Part shown: piece after piece, positions 53,791-63,798 of the stretch
Layout: every line of letters begins with the position of its first letter
Numbering within the stretch: the first letter of the stretch is position 1
Assembly: GCF_040459645.1 (NCBI RefSeq)
Contig: NZ_JARVHQ010000001.1
Span: forward strand, 4,092,001-4,156,000
DNA from: Bacillus cereus group sp. RP43
GTDB lineage: Bacteria; Bacillota; Bacilli; Bacillales; Bacillaceae_G
DNA: 64,000 nucleotides
Reading direction: 5' to 3'
Translations under genes and position numbers: made by a program
The notes under the pieces: model-generated
What the model was told of the DNA's origin: nothing
Database searches by the model: none
What the model saw: the letters and a program-made list of their open reading frames with translations, nothing else

Positions 53791-55044
53791 TCAAGGTGTT
53801 TTTCTCATTCTAAACGACATATCTTTACGCCGATATACACTTAGCACGATTCCCATTATAAATGCGTGAAACAGAGTTGGTACTAATCCATAACTAATAA
53901 AAGGTAATGATATAGAAACACGTGGTAATAATCCTAAAATCATGCCCACGTTATAAATGAAATGGAATACAAAAAGAGTTACTCCACCAACGAGTAGCAA
54001 TTTACCATATCGATCGTTTATTTTATAAGATATGGTCATTATTCTTACTGCAAAAAGAGAAAGAATCAAGACAAGAACTAGCGCAAGCACATATCCATAA
54101 TAGTAAGTCAAACTTGCAAATACAAAATCAGTATGGGTAGCAGGGATAGACTTTATATTTCCATATGTACCAAACCAACCTGCCGATGCCATTGCCTCTT
54201 TTAAACGTAAATACCATTGATCATGCTCTGGGTTTAAAAACCCTAAAATTCTAGCTATCCGGTATTCTTTTACGGCAGACCAGGAAAATAAATCCCTAAT
54301 AATAAAGAAACAAATCGGTAACATTGTAATGAGCCATGCCGTTTTCTTTCCTAGCTTACTCCACCAAAGCATAACAAATACCATCGTGATATAGATGAAC
54401 AGTGGTAAAAGAGTTGATGTAGTTAGAAATAAATATAAAGAAAATAAATACAACATGAGAAGATGTATAAACTTTAATCTACTGTTATTGAAAAAAGAAG
54501 CCCAGGCTAGAAAGAAGAATGGTATCGTCATTAAACAGTCAATTGTGATGGAACCAATTTTTATTAATGGCTCTCCAATCAAAAAAGCAGTAGGAAAATA
54601 CTTTATCATTAACAAGATAAGTACGCCAATTGTATAAAACAGCCACCCGATTTTCTCTAACCTCCGATAATCAAATAGCATCATCCCAATAGCTGTTACA
54701 ACACCGAGAATAACAAATATCACCTTATTCATTAATAAGTCAGCATGTCCAAAAGTTATAACCGGCAAAAAACCTAACCCCATAGCAGCCACTAATAAAC
54801 CAATTAAGAACCAATCAACCTTTGGCTTATGCAGTTTGTTAAGTTCTTGCCCTAGTTTAATTGGACTTCCCATTTGTTCAACGGCCTTATCTTCAGCAAC
54901 TTCCTCACTTAATCCTTTTTCTATCCACGTGTTCTTCGCCTGTTTCATGTGAAAATCTAGTTCAGTTGCCACAAAGCTCTTTGCTTCTTTTGATTTAATA
55001 TGATTGGTAACTTCGCTTAAAAAACGCTCCCTTTTTTTATTCAA
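53791..55044 (-). CDS. SEDS (FtsW/RodA/SpoVE) family protein with N-terminal HAAS-like domain
   Basis: A 417-residue protein. Residues 1-75 are a cytosolic helical head (LSEVTNHIKSKEAKSFVATE, GLSEEVAEDKAVEQMGSPIK, LGQELNKLHKPKVDW) like the HAAS/permease-prefix domains that co-occur with PadR regulators. The rest has about ten membrane helices with the SEDS C-terminal signature (LLPRVSISLPFISYGLVPTL). SEDS proteins polymerise glycan strands or support that step. It is the last gene of a sigma-PadR-SEDS operon, seven bases after padR. Confidence 0.8.
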   Translation of the reverse strand: MNKKRERFLSEVTNHIKSKEAKSFVATELDFHMKQAKNTWIEKGLSEEVAEDKAVEQMGSPIKLGQELNKLHKPKVDWFLIGLLVAAMGLGFLPVITFGHADLLMNKVIFVILGVVTAIGMMLFDYRRLEKIGWLFYTIGVLILLMIKYFPTAFLIGEPLIKIGSITIDCLMTIPFFFLAWASFFNNSRLKFIHLLMLYLFSLYLFLTTSTLLPLFIYITMVFVMLWWSKLGKKTAWLITMLPICFFIIRDLFSWSAVKEYRIARILGFLNPEHDQWYLRLKEAMASAGWFGTYGNIKSIPATHTDFVFASLTYYYGYVLALVLVLILSLFAVRIMTISYKINDRYGKLLLVGGVTLFVFHFIYNVGMILGLLPRVSISLPFISYGLVPTLFHAFIMGIVLSVYRRKDMSFRMRKTP

Positions 55045-55051
55045 TTCCGCC

Positions 55052-55459
55052 TCACTCCTGTACTAAGCCTTTTAATATAAACCGTGCCTTTGTAGAGTTT
55101 TTCTCTGCCTTTCGTAGCATCTTTCTTCCTTTATCATTTAATTGATAATATTTCACCCCTGCTTGATCCCAACTTGATTGGATAAAACGGTTCTGTTCTA
55201 GACGATGTAATACGGTATATAAAAAACCTTCATTTCCTTCGAATTTCCGAATCCCTCTTCCCCGTAATAACTGCATCAGTTCGTATCCTGTTTTTTCATT
55301 ACCGAGGAGTTGTAAAACTGCTAAAAGGATATCTTCTTCCTTTTCGTTTGATTGATTGATTTTTTCGCGCACCTGCTTTCGATGCTGATTAGAAAAACTC
55401 AAATGTTTAAACGTTGTATTCTCCATTGATTTTCGTAGGCCTTTTAATCTATCTTCCAT
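55052..55459 (-). CDS. PadR family transcriptional regulator
   Basis: 135 residues with the PadR winged helix (EEDILLAVLQLLGNEKTGYE, LMQLLRGRGIRKFEGNEGFL, YTVLHRLEQNRFIQSSWDQA, GVKYYQLNDKGRKMLRKAE). Its start is four bases after the sigma factor gene. PadR proteins next to HAAS-domain membrane proteins are thought to act as a pair. Confidence 0.88.
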   Translation of the reverse strand: MEDRLKGLRKSMENTTFKHLSFSNQHRKQVREKINQSNEKEEDILLAVLQLLGNEKTGYELMQLLRGRGIRKFEGNEGFLYTVLHRLEQNRFIQSSWDQAGVKYYQLNDKGRKMLRKAEKNSTKARFILKGLVQE

Positions 55460-55463
55460 TTGA

Positions 55464-55997
55464 TTATTCCTCCAATCCTTTCTTCAAAAGCTCCTTCGCT
55501 CTTTTCAGCCTCGTTTTTATCGTGTTTTCTTTCACCTCTATTACAATAGCAATATCTTTAATTGATAATTCCTCATAATAAAATAGATAAATGACTTCTC
55601 GATATTTTATCGGTAAATTCATTACTGCAGAAGCCAGCCTACGGTCCTCTGCATTTTGAATAACAGTTTGTTCAACACTTTCTTTTTGACTCCCAATATA
55701 CGTAAATTCATCTTCTGTAACGATTACCTTTTTGTTGTACCAACTTTTTATATAGTCCTTACAATGATTAATGGCGATTCTCCATAACCACGTTTTTACA
55801 TTTGACTTTCCTTTGTATGTATGAAGAGATTTATAGCATTTCACAAATATATCTTGCGTTAAGTCCTCCGCAACCTCTTTATTATTCACATATGAATACA
55901 CAAGCTGCAAGACCTCTTGTCCATGCTTGTTCATTATTTCGTCGATAAGGTCCTCCTTATCTTCTATTTCAAACGCTTCTACCGTTAATTCATCCAC
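55464..55997 (-). CDS. ECF-type RNA polymerase sigma factor
   Basis: 177 residues starting at GTG 55997 with GGAGG seven bases upstream. Region 2 (YSYVNNKEVAEDLTQDIFVK; NVKTWLWRIAINHCKDYIKS) and region 4 (MNLPIKYREVIYLFYYEELS; IKDIAIVIEVKENTIKTRLK) are clear. No anti-sigma factor of a known type is adjacent; the downstream PadR and HAAS-SEDS genes take its usual place. An ECF-type promoter precedes it. Confidence 0.92.
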   Translation of the reverse strand: MDELTVEAFEIEDKEDLIDEIMNKHGQEVLQLVYSYVNNKEVAEDLTQDIFVKCYKSLHTYKGKSNVKTWLWRIAINHCKDYIKSWYNKKVIVTEDEFTYIGSQKESVEQTVIQNAEDRRLASAVMNLPIKYREVIYLFYYEELSIKDIAIVIEVKENTIKTRLKRAKELLKKGLEE

Positions 55998-56020
55998 ATC
56001 ATTTCCTCCTTCCCATATAT

Positions 56021-56049
56021 TAGACGACGCACTCTATGGAAAAGTTTTA
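56021..56049 (-). promoter_or_regulatory. Putative autoregulatory ECF sigma promoter
   Basis: On the minus strand TAAAAC (56049-56044), 17 bases and CGTCTA (56026-56021) match the TGAAAC-N16/17-CGTCTA pattern of Bacillus ECF sigma promoters, 24 bases before the sigma start codon. Confidence 0.65.
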
Positions 56050-56057
56050 TAAATGCA

Positions 56058-56097
56058 TAAAAAAATACGGATGGCAATGTCCATACCGTTTTTTTAT
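56058..56097. terminator. Hairpin upstream of the ECF operon
   Basis: A run of A, ACGG-ATGG, CCAT-ACCG and a run of T form a terminator-like hairpin usable in either direction; it isolates the ECF operon from transcripts to its right. Confidence 0.55.
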
Positions 56098-56168
56098 GAA
56101 TATTTATTTGCTTCTTGTCCCCTGACACTAATGCTCTGCTTAAAGATAGGAATTTTCATCCATATGTC

Positions 56169-56197
56169 TTGTTCCCTATTTTAAAACATAATACAAT
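56169..56197 (+). promoter_or_regulatory. Promoter of the 54-residue peptide gene
   Basis: TTGTTC (56169-56174), 17 bases, TACAAT (56192-56197). Confidence 0.5.
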
Positions 56198-56277
56198 TGA
56201 AATGTAACTTAATAAGCTATAACTAGTAGGTGTGGTAATCATCTCTTCCATTTTGAAAAAAGGGGGGAGGTGATAAA

Positions 56278-56442
56278 ATGATCGCGATGTTTGTAATTAA
56301 ATTAGTGTATGGTATCCTAACCGGAGCTGGCGTTGTCATCGGTAGAAGATACGTCGGTCCGTGGCTAATTTCTGTATACAAAAAAGCGAGAACCACCCTG
56401 CTTCGTGGAAAAGGTAAGGGCGGTTCTCGGCTAAAACGTTAA
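56278..56442 (+). CDS. 54-residue basic membrane peptide, type I toxin-like candidate
   Basis: The frame encodes one hydrophobic helix (IAMFVIKLVYGILTGAGVVI) followed by a strongly basic tail (YKKARTTLLRGKGKGGSRLK). The ribosome binding site is nearly perfect (GGGGGGAGGTGAT). The 3' part of the gene can fold into a 13-base-pair hairpin (CGAGAACC / GGTTCTCG ends), and a CAGAAG / CTTCTG terminator follows at 56502-56535. A convergent promoter-like pair lies beyond it. Such features fit type I toxins, but a leaderless bacteriocin or a plain small membrane protein cannot be excluded. Confidence 0.5.
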   Translation: MIAMFVIKLVYGILTGAGVVIGRRYVGPWLISVYKKARTTLLRGKGKGGSRLKR

Positions 56443-56501
56443 TGTAATTGTCTTATAACCGCACCTACTACCACCACAATAGCAAGTTAGGTTACACAAG
56501 G

Positions 56502-56535
56502 CAGAAGTTTCTCAGGCTTCTGTCTTCTTTATTTT
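56502..56535 (+). terminator. Terminator of the 54-residue peptide transcript
   Basis: CAGAAG pairs with CTTCTG across nine bases, followed by TCTTCTTTATTTT. Confidence 0.6.
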
Positions 56536-56566
56536 ATGCAAAATTCATACTACATACTCTATCATC

Positions 56567-56597
56567 ATTGTAACACATTCTATTTATTTTTAGTCAA
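56567..56597 (-). promoter_or_regulatory. Candidate antisense promoter facing the peptide gene
   Basis: On the minus strand TTGACT (56597-56592), an 18-19 base spacer and TTACAAT would drive a transcript into the 3' end of the peptide mRNA. The long spacer makes this tentative. Confidence 0.3.
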
Positions 56598-56603
56598 GAT
56601 AAA

Positions 56604-56634
56604 AAACACCTGAAGGGCTCTCCTTCAGGTGTTT
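56604..56634 (-). terminator. Terminator of glpD
   Basis: AAACACCTGAAGG pairs with CCTTCAGGTGTTT across five bases, eight bases past the glpD stop. Confidence 0.9.
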
Positions 56635-56641
56635 CTCTATT

Positions 56642-58324
56642 TTACGCTAACGCAGCTGCCTGTTCTTGTTGATCTACAGGAATTACAGCGTCTGTTAGTG
56701 CTTTTTCTAGTTCAGCTGTGTATTTCATTTGCTCTTCTTTGCTCCAGCCAAGTTTCGCAGCCATGTAGTTGATTACTGCTTCTTTCCACTCATATACCCA
56801 GTGGATGTTGAAGAATACAGCGCCTCTGCGGCGTACGAAGAAGTCAACTGGTTTCGCTGTCATTTCGTAATCCATTGCGTATACAAGCGGGATTAGAACG
56901 TCAAGCGGCATGTTGTATTCTTTCGCTTCGTCTTTATGTTTTTTTGCTAAGTCGAACAGTACGTCAACGTTAGAGCCGTAGAATTTCGCGAATTCTTCCG
57001 CTTGCGCTGTTGTTAAACCGTATTTCGTACCTTCGCCTGCTTTTTTCGCGATAAATGCCGAGAATCCGTGTGAACCACTTACATGACCACCAGAGATTGG
57101 CATATGTTTCGTGTCGCTCTTCGGATATGCACTATGACCTTCTTTTTGTAATAGATTCGTTACGTAGTCTACTACCATTTCAGCCATTTTGCGGTATCCT
57201 GTTAATTTACCACCTGCGATTGTAATTAAACCAGATTCAGAAGTCCAAATTTCATCTTTACGAGAAATTTCAGATGCATTCTTACCTTCTTCATAGATTA
57301 ACGGACGTACACCAGCCCAGCTTGACTCCACATCTTTTTCTGTAATTTTCACGCTTGGGAACATATAGTTAATCGCATTAATGATGTATGTGCGATCTTC
57401 TGTTGTCATGTGCGGTACAGCTGCGTCTTTATCATAGAACGTATCTGTTGTACCTACGTACGTTTTTCCTCCGCGAGGAATCGCGAACACCATACGTTTA
57501 TCTGGTGTATCGAAGTAAATCGCTTGCCCTAATGGGAAACGTTTTTGGTCAATTACTAAGTGAACACCTTTTGATAACTGTAGTACTTTACCTTTTTTCG
57601 AGTTATCTTTTTCACGAAGTGTATCTACCCAAGGACCAGCTGCGTTTACAATTTTCTTACCGTAAACTTCATATACTTCTCCGTCTAGTAAATCGATTAC
57701 ACGTACACCGCATACTTTTCCATCTTTATATAAGAAACTGTCTACTTTTGCGTAGTTAACAGCTTTCGCACCGTGTTCAATCGCTTCTTTCATTACTTCA
57801 ATTGTAAGACGCGCATCGTCTGTACGATATTCTACGTAGTAACCGCCGCCTTTTAATCCTTCTTGTTTTACAAGAGGTTCTTTGTTCAGCGTTTCTTCAC
57901 GGTTAAACATCTTTCTGCGCTCGCTTCGTTTTACACCTGCTAAGAAGTCGTATACACGAAGACCAATTGATGTACTAAATGACCCGAACGTGCCGCCTGT
58001 ATGGAACGGAAGTAACATCCACTCTGGTGTTGTTACATGGGGACCGTTCTCATATACGATCGCACGCTCTTTCCCCACCTCTGCTACCATTTTCACTTCA
58101 AGTTGTTTTAAATAACGTAAACCGCCGTGTACAAGTTTCGTTGAACGACTTGATGTACCTGCTGCAAAGTCCTGCATTTCAAACACAATCGTTGATAAAC
58201 CGCGTGTTGCCCCATCTAATGCAATACCAGAACCAGTAATACCTCCACCAATTACGATCACATCTAACTCTTGTTTATTTACTCCATTTAATACGTCTTT
58301 ACGTTGTTTACTTGAAAATTTCAT
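56642..58324 (-). CDS. glpD: Aerobic glycerol-3-phosphate dehydrogenase
   Basis: A 560-residue membrane-associated flavoprotein that oxidises glycerol-3-phosphate to dihydroxyacetone phosphate. FAD motif DVIVIGGGITGSGIALDGAT, then SSRSTKLVHGGLRYLKQLEV and GVRPLIYEEGKNASEISRKD, as in GlpD. GGGAGG precedes the ATG. It has its own leader with a GlpP-type terminator. Confidence 0.95.
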   Translation of the reverse strand: MKFSSKQRKDVLNGVNKQELDVIVIGGGITGSGIALDGATRGLSTIVFEMQDFAAGTSSRSTKLVHGGLRYLKQLEVKMVAEVGKERAIVYENGPHVTTPEWMLLPFHTGGTFGSFSTSIGLRVYDFLAGVKRSERRKMFNREETLNKEPLVKQEGLKGGGYYVEYRTDDARLTIEVMKEAIEHGAKAVNYAKVDSFLYKDGKVCGVRVIDLLDGEVYEVYGKKIVNAAGPWVDTLREKDNSKKGKVLQLSKGVHLVIDQKRFPLGQAIYFDTPDKRMVFAIPRGGKTYVGTTDTFYDKDAAVPHMTTEDRTYIINAINYMFPSVKITEKDVESSWAGVRPLIYEEGKNASEISRKDEIWTSESGLITIAGGKLTGYRKMAEMVVDYVTNLLQKEGHSAYPKSDTKHMPISGGHVSGSHGFSAFIAKKAGEGTKYGLTTAQAEEFAKFYGSNVDVLFDLAKKHKDEAKEYNMPLDVLIPLVYAMDYEMTAKPVDFFVRRRGAVFFNIHWVYEWKEAVINYMAAKLGWSKEEQMKYTAELEKALTDAVIPVDQQEQAAALA

Positions 58325-58346
58325 GGTAATTCCTCCCTTTGATAAC

Positions 58347-58405
58347 GAAAAAAGAGACCACGAACTCCGCTATAGATTTCGCCTCTATAGCGTGTTGTGG
58401 TCTCT
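58347..58405 (-). promoter_or_regulatory. GlpP-type leader terminator of glpD
   Basis: AGAGACCAC (58353-58361) pairs with GTGGTCTCT (58397-58405); CTATAGCG/CGCTATAG forms the inner stem; six T follow on the minus strand, 23 bases before the start. In B. subtilis GlpP with glycerol-3-phosphate allows read-through at such a site. Confidence 0.82.
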
Positions 58406-58457
58406 CCAAATCTCCTACCGAATTATTAACTTGTCACCATTATAACACTGTTTATGA

Positions 58458-59960
<1,503 letters not shown>

Positions 59961-60782
59961 CTATGCTACTTTTCTACTTTTTGTAGTTGTTCCACTTTTT
60001 TTACTTGTCATATAAGAGATTGCTAGTACAATCACAGTTGCAATAATCACATAAATAAGTGCTGAATTTTGTTTTCCTTCAAATACAACTTGATGGAATA
60101 AACCTGCAAGTGATCCACCTAAAATTGGACCAACTACTGGAATCCATGCATACTTCCAATTTGAACCGCCTTTTCCTGCAATCGGAAGGAAGAAGTGTGC
60201 AATACGCGGACCTAAATCACGAGCTGGGTTGATTGCGTATCCTGTTGTTCCACCTAATGATAAACCAATACTTACAATTAAGAAACCTACGATAAATGGA
60301 TTTAATCCATCTGCAAATTTATTTGCTCCAATTGCTAATATACCAAATACTAAAACGAATGTTCCAATCATTTCACTTAAAAGGTTTGTAAATGTGTTCG
60401 GAATTGCCGGACCTGTTGCAAATACACCTAACTTTGTTCCTGGATCTTCTGTTTCTTTCCAGTGTGGTAAGTAGTGTAAATATACGAGAACTGCCCCGAT
60501 AATTGCCCCAATCATTTGTGCTGCGATATACATAGGTACATCACTCCATGGGAACGCTCCCTTAAAAGCAAGTCCTATCGTTAAAGCCGGATTCAAATGT
60601 GCCCCACTAATTGATCCAACTGCATACGCTGCCATAGCAACCGCTAGACCCCAACCCATTGTAATTACAATCCAACCAGAATCTTTCGCAAACGACTTCT
60701 TTAAACTTACACCAGCGCAAACGCCGCCACCAAGTAAGATTAACAACGCTGTCCCTATTAATTCCCCTAAAAATGCTGACAT
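59961..60782 (-). CDS. glpF: Glycerol uptake facilitator
   Basis: Start at ATG 60782 (MSAFLGELIGTALLILLGG) after TGGAGGG. The 273-residue aquaglyceroporin has both NPA boxes (SGAHLNPALTIGLAF and GYAINPARDLGPRIAHF) and six membrane helices. First gene of glpFK, preceded by a GlpP-type terminator, a promoter and a cre site. Confidence 0.95.
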   Translation of the reverse strand: MSAFLGELIGTALLILLGGGVCAGVSLKKSFAKDSGWIVITMGWGLAVAMAAYAVGSISGAHLNPALTIGLAFKGAFPWSDVPMYIAAQMIGAIIGAVLVYLHYLPHWKETEDPGTKLGVFATGPAIPNTFTNLLSEMIGTFVLVFGILAIGANKFADGLNPFIVGFLIVSIGLSLGGTTGYAINPARDLGPRIAHFFLPIAGKGGSNWKYAWIPVVGPILGGSLAGLFHQVVFEGKQNSALIYVIIATVIVLAISYMTSKKSGTTTKSRKVA

Positions 60783-60862
60783 AAAATCCCTCCACAATCA
60801 ATTTAAATGCTTTCGAAAAGTGATAGAGGTAAAATGAATGGCCATTCGTTTTTTTTCAAAAG

Positions 60863-60924
60863 AAAAAGATCCACAGCTTACATGCTTCTATATAATATAT
60901 ATAGAAACAATAAAATGTGGATCT
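60863..60924 (-). promoter_or_regulatory. GlpP-type leader terminator of glpFK
   Basis: AGATCCACA (60867-60875) pairs with TGTGGATCT (60916-60924), with an inner TTCTATATA stem and T residues after it on the minus strand. Confidence 0.8.
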
Positions 60925-60960
60925 CTTCTTTTCTCCGTCACGTTTATTAACTTGTCTATA

Positions 60961-60989
60961 ATGTTAACCTCTAATGAAAGCGGTGTCAA
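60961..60989 (-). promoter_or_regulatory. glpFK promoter overlapped by a CcpA cre site
   Basis: Minus strand TTGACA (60989-60984), 17 bases, TAACAT (60966-60961). TGAAAGCGGTGTCA (60975-60988) fits the cre consensus TGWAANCGNTNWCA at every position and overlaps the -35, so catabolite repression is expected. Confidence 0.8.
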
Positions 60990-61010
60990 CAGAATTTTTT
61001 CACATTTTCG

Positions 61011-61571
61011 TCACTTTTTTTGGTAATGTTTCCATAGTTCTTTTTTCGATGTCGTAATTGCTGTCGCACCAGCGTTTAAAGCTCTTTCAACATCCTCCAC
61101 AGTACGAATGAAACCACCCGCTAAAATCGGTACACCTGTACGCTCTTTCACTTCAGCGATCACATCCGTTAGCGCACCAGGAAGCACCTCTATATAATCC
61201 GGCTTCGTCTTTTCTAGCAAATTACAGCTCTTTTCCATCGCACTAGAATCAATTAAAAAGATGCGTTGAATGGAGACGACACCCTTTTGCTTCGCCTTCA
61301 TAATTACGCTCGCCTTTGTTGACAATAACCCGTACGGTTTATATTCTTGGCATAAAAACTCCGTCGCATGCCCATCACTTTGTAACCCATGGATCAAATC
61401 AACATGTAAAAACACCTTTTTAGAATGTTGCTTCGCAAGTGACACAACACTCTTCAATTGACCAACATGAATATCTAAAATAACAATATACTCATACGAA
61501 CTATGTAATAGCTTTTCCAAATCTTTAATTTGCCTCACTGCCGGCAAAATCTTTTGCTCATGAAATTCCAT
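61011..61571 (-). CDS. glpP: Glycerol uptake operon antiterminator GlpP
   Basis: 186 residues with a TIM-barrel-like pattern: EYIVILDIHVGQLKSVVSLA, VFLHVDLIHGLQSDGHATEF, PDYIEVLPGALTDVI, GVPILAGGFIRTVEDV. In B. subtilis GlpP binds glycerol-3-phosphate and leader mRNA of glpFK and glpD. AAGGGGA precedes the ATG. Upstream of glpFK on the same strand. Confidence 0.93.
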   Translation of the reverse strand: MEFHEQKILPAVRQIKDLEKLLHSSYEYIVILDIHVGQLKSVVSLAKQHSKKVFLHVDLIHGLQSDGHATEFLCQEYKPYGLLSTKASVIMKAKQKGVVSIQRIFLIDSSAMEKSCNLLEKTKPDYIEVLPGALTDVIAEVKERTGVPILAGGFIRTVEDVERALNAGATAITTSKKELWKHYQKK

Positions 61572-61668
61572 TCTAAATGTCCCCTTCTTTATATCATCCT
61601 ATCCTTTATAGTACACAATTTAAGTGAAAAGAACAGCTAGTGTAGGGGATTTCTTACAAATCTTTCTC

Positions 61669-62118
61669 TTATCTATATATTTTCTTCAGCTTATCAGAAA
61701 CCGTACCACCTATAACCATTAATATGAGCGGTAAAAAATTCATTACATATGGTGCATCTGCTACAATTGTAATGCTTGCTCCTGCAAACTTATTTACCAT
61801 CCATACAACGATTTTTGTAATAAACAAAAATACCCCCAGCATGAATAGACTATCAAAAAACACCTTCCATTTTGGATATGCTAATTGTTTACTATCTTCA
61901 ATTACTTTCTGCGTCAACTCTTCATCACTCCTCAATAACTCATCAATTGTAATACCGAACAGATCACTTAAATGAATAATAATTTCAATGCTCGGATAGT
62001 TCTTTCCCGTCTCCCATTTCGAAACAGACTGCCTACTTACATGAATTTTTTCAGCCAAATCATTTTGCGACCAATTTCGTTTTTCTCTTTCTTCTTTTAA
62101 GCGTTCACTAAAAATCAT
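61669..62118 (-). CDS. XRE family regulator with two membrane helices
   Basis: 149 residues: a Cro/CI-type HTH (SERLKEEREKRNWSQNDLAE, KIHVSRQSVSKWETGKNYPS, LFGITIDELL) followed by two membrane helices (FFDSLFMLGVFLFITKIVVW; VMNFLPLILMVIGGTV). Such membrane-tethered XRE regulators are common in Bacillus. A 19-base palindrome lies 67 bases upstream. Confidence 0.85.
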   Translation of the reverse strand: MIFSERLKEEREKRNWSQNDLAEKIHVSRQSVSKWETGKNYPSIEIIIHLSDLFGITIDELLRSDEELTQKVIEDSKQLAYPKWKVFFDSLFMLGVFLFITKIVVWMVNKFAGASITIVADAPYVMNFLPLILMVIGGTVSDKLKKIYR

Positions 62119-62184
62119 ACTGTGTTTATCACCTCTCTACGTCTAGTATGGGCAAATAAATGATGAAGAGTAAAGCTAGTTGTC

Positions 62185-62214
62185 GTTGCGTAACTTACGC
62201 AACTTGTGCGTTAC
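62185..62214. promoter_or_regulatory. Palindrome upstream of the XRE gene
   Basis: GTTGCGTAA-C-TTACGCAAC (62185-62203) is a perfect palindrome, and a third half-site TGCGTTAC follows at 62207-62214. Probable operator. Confidence 0.55.
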
Positions 62215-62245
62215 ACCTTATAATGGCGCCGTTTCATACTCTATG

Positions 62246-62347
62246 TCATGCAGATTTCATATGTTTTTCTTCTATAATAATTTCCCGAACAATAATACAA
62301 ATAACGAATACTAGTAAAGACAGGACTAGACATAAAAAATACGCCAT
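62246..62347 (-). CDS. Possible 33-residue membrane peptide
   Basis: ATG 62347 opens a 33-codon frame (AYFLCLVLSLLVFVICIIVR then a charged tail) with AGGAAGG directly before it, too close for a normal ribosome binding site; GGAG lies further up. The hydrophobic helix followed by charges looks protein-like, but support is weak. Confidence 0.25.
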   Translation of the reverse strand: MAYFLCLVLSLLVFVICIIVREIIIEEKHMKSA

Positions 62348-62391
62348 TCCTTCCTATAGTTCTCCAGAAAGAATAACGCATATATCCATGT

Positions 62392-63591
62392 TTACTCATC
62401 CGTTTTCGGTTTATAAGAAAAACCCGGATATTTCACAACAGGCCACTTTTCTTTACGTAAAGAATCCATCAATTGCGGGCCAACATGTACATTACTTTCC
62501 ACTATTTCTTTAGGAGTCAGTGCCATCCATTGATTTAACGATACATCTTCAAAACGGTTACTTTTAAACATCTCTAAAAACCATAATGTTTCATTGCCTG
62601 TGTTTTGAATATAGTGTCCAGTCGCAAACGGTACATATCCGACATCACCAGCTCTATAATCAAATGTACGAGCTGTACCATTTCCAAGAAACACCGTCAT
62701 TCTCGCTTGCCCGGTAAGATAATATTGCCACTCATCATTATTCGGGTGCCAATGAAGCTCTCTCATTCCACCAGGCTCAATTTCAACGAGCGCTGCTGCG
62801 ATTGTTTTTGAAATAGGGAAATTCGTAGAATCTACAATTCGAACGCTACCACCAGGTGTCTTAATCGGTTTTTGTTTTAACAGTTCATGTTTAAACGTTA
62901 AAGGAACTTCTCCTTCTGGCGACTGAACTTCCTGGCTCTCAAGCGAACCCGGTACCTCCCCTTGATAAATATATACTTGATCTGTAGGAATGGAGTTAAA
63001 AGCACTCTCTGGTACTCCGAAGTTAGCCGATAGAACTTCTTTTGGCGTATGTGCAAACCAGTCGGAAATAGCTAAGGTAGATAAATCAGAAAAGTGTCCA
63101 TCATCGAATGCGAGTAGAAATTCACAATGTTCCAATCCTTGAATGGAATGCGGAATTCCAGGTGGGAAATACCAAAGATCCCCTGGACCAACATCAGCAA
63201 TAAAATTCCGTCCATTTTGATCAACTGCAGTTATTCGTGCCCGTCCTAAAAGCATATACGCCCATTCTGCCTCTTTATGCCAATGAAGTTCACGTACTCC
63301 CCCGGCCGTTAAGCTCATATTTACCCCAGCAATCGTAGTCGAAACCGGAAGTTCCCTAACAGTAATCTCCCGAGACCACCCACCTTGTTTTAAAATCATA
63401 GAAGTGTCTGAGAACGAAAATTTCAAGTTAGGAACTAATCCCGCATCCGTAATAGGCGGCACGAGCATATTCGGATTTTGAATATCCCGCATAACATTAC
63501 GTGGCCCAGAATCAATCGCACCTGCTCCATCACTGCGGATTGGTTGTGGCACATTCCCTCCTGTTTCATTAACAGTACGTTTTTTCATCAT
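62392..63591 (-). CDS. oxdD: Oxalate decarboxylase-family bicupin (OxdD-like)
   Basis: 399 residues with two cupin domains. Mn-binding sets are visible: H103, H105, E109, H148 ([17 protein letters not shown]) and H280, H282, E287, H326 ([16 protein letters not shown]). It matches B. subtilis OxdC/OxdD over the full length. The N-terminal active-site lid, SENS in OxdC, reads SDLS here (168-171), so the proton-donor Glu is Asp. Decarboxylation of oxalate to formate and CO2 is likely but the lid change makes the exact activity uncertain. The gene symbol is by family. Confidence 0.8.
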   Translation of the reverse strand: MMKKRTVNETGGNVPQPIRSDGAGAIDSGPRNVMRDIQNPNMLVPPITDAGLVPNLKFSFSDTSMILKQGGWSREITVRELPVSTTIAGVNMSLTAGGVRELHWHKEAEWAYMLLGRARITAVDQNGRNFIADVGPGDLWYFPPGIPHSIQGLEHCEFLLAFDDGHFSDLSTLAISDWFAHTPKEVLSANFGVPESAFNSIPTDQVYIYQGEVPGSLESQEVQSPEGEVPLTFKHELLKQKPIKTPGGSVRIVDSTNFPISKTIAAALVEIEPGGMRELHWHPNNDEWQYYLTGQARMTVFLGNGTARTFDYRAGDVGYVPFATGHYIQNTGNETLWFLEMFKSNRFEDVSLNQWMALTPKEIVESNVHVGPQLMDSLRKEKWPVVKYPGFSYKPKTDE

Positions 63592-63759
63592 TACACTCCT
63601 TTTTCATCCGATTATTAAGTAAAAAGCCTCCACCATAGTGTATGAATTGGGCTTTGGATGGTTACTATGCCTATGCATACAAGGGTTTTCCTTAACAATC
63701 CAATAAAGCTTGATTCGACCTTAATTTAAAAGGAAGTATCCAACAAACTAACATATAAA

Positions 63760-63788
63760 AAAGAAGAGAAATCCCTTTCTCTTCTTTA
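63760..63788 (-). terminator. Terminator of yhaL
   Basis: AAAGAAGAGAAA pairs with TTTCTCTTCTTT across four bases; it lies 11 bases past the yhaL stop. Confidence 0.8.
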
Positions 63789-63798
63789 CAAGTTTCTA

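Noticed and set aside
62160..62513. 117-codon plus-strand frame opposite oxdD
   Set aside because: It overlaps the secure oxdD coding region and the XRE operator, has no ribosome binding site and a Cys/His-rich mirror-frame look.
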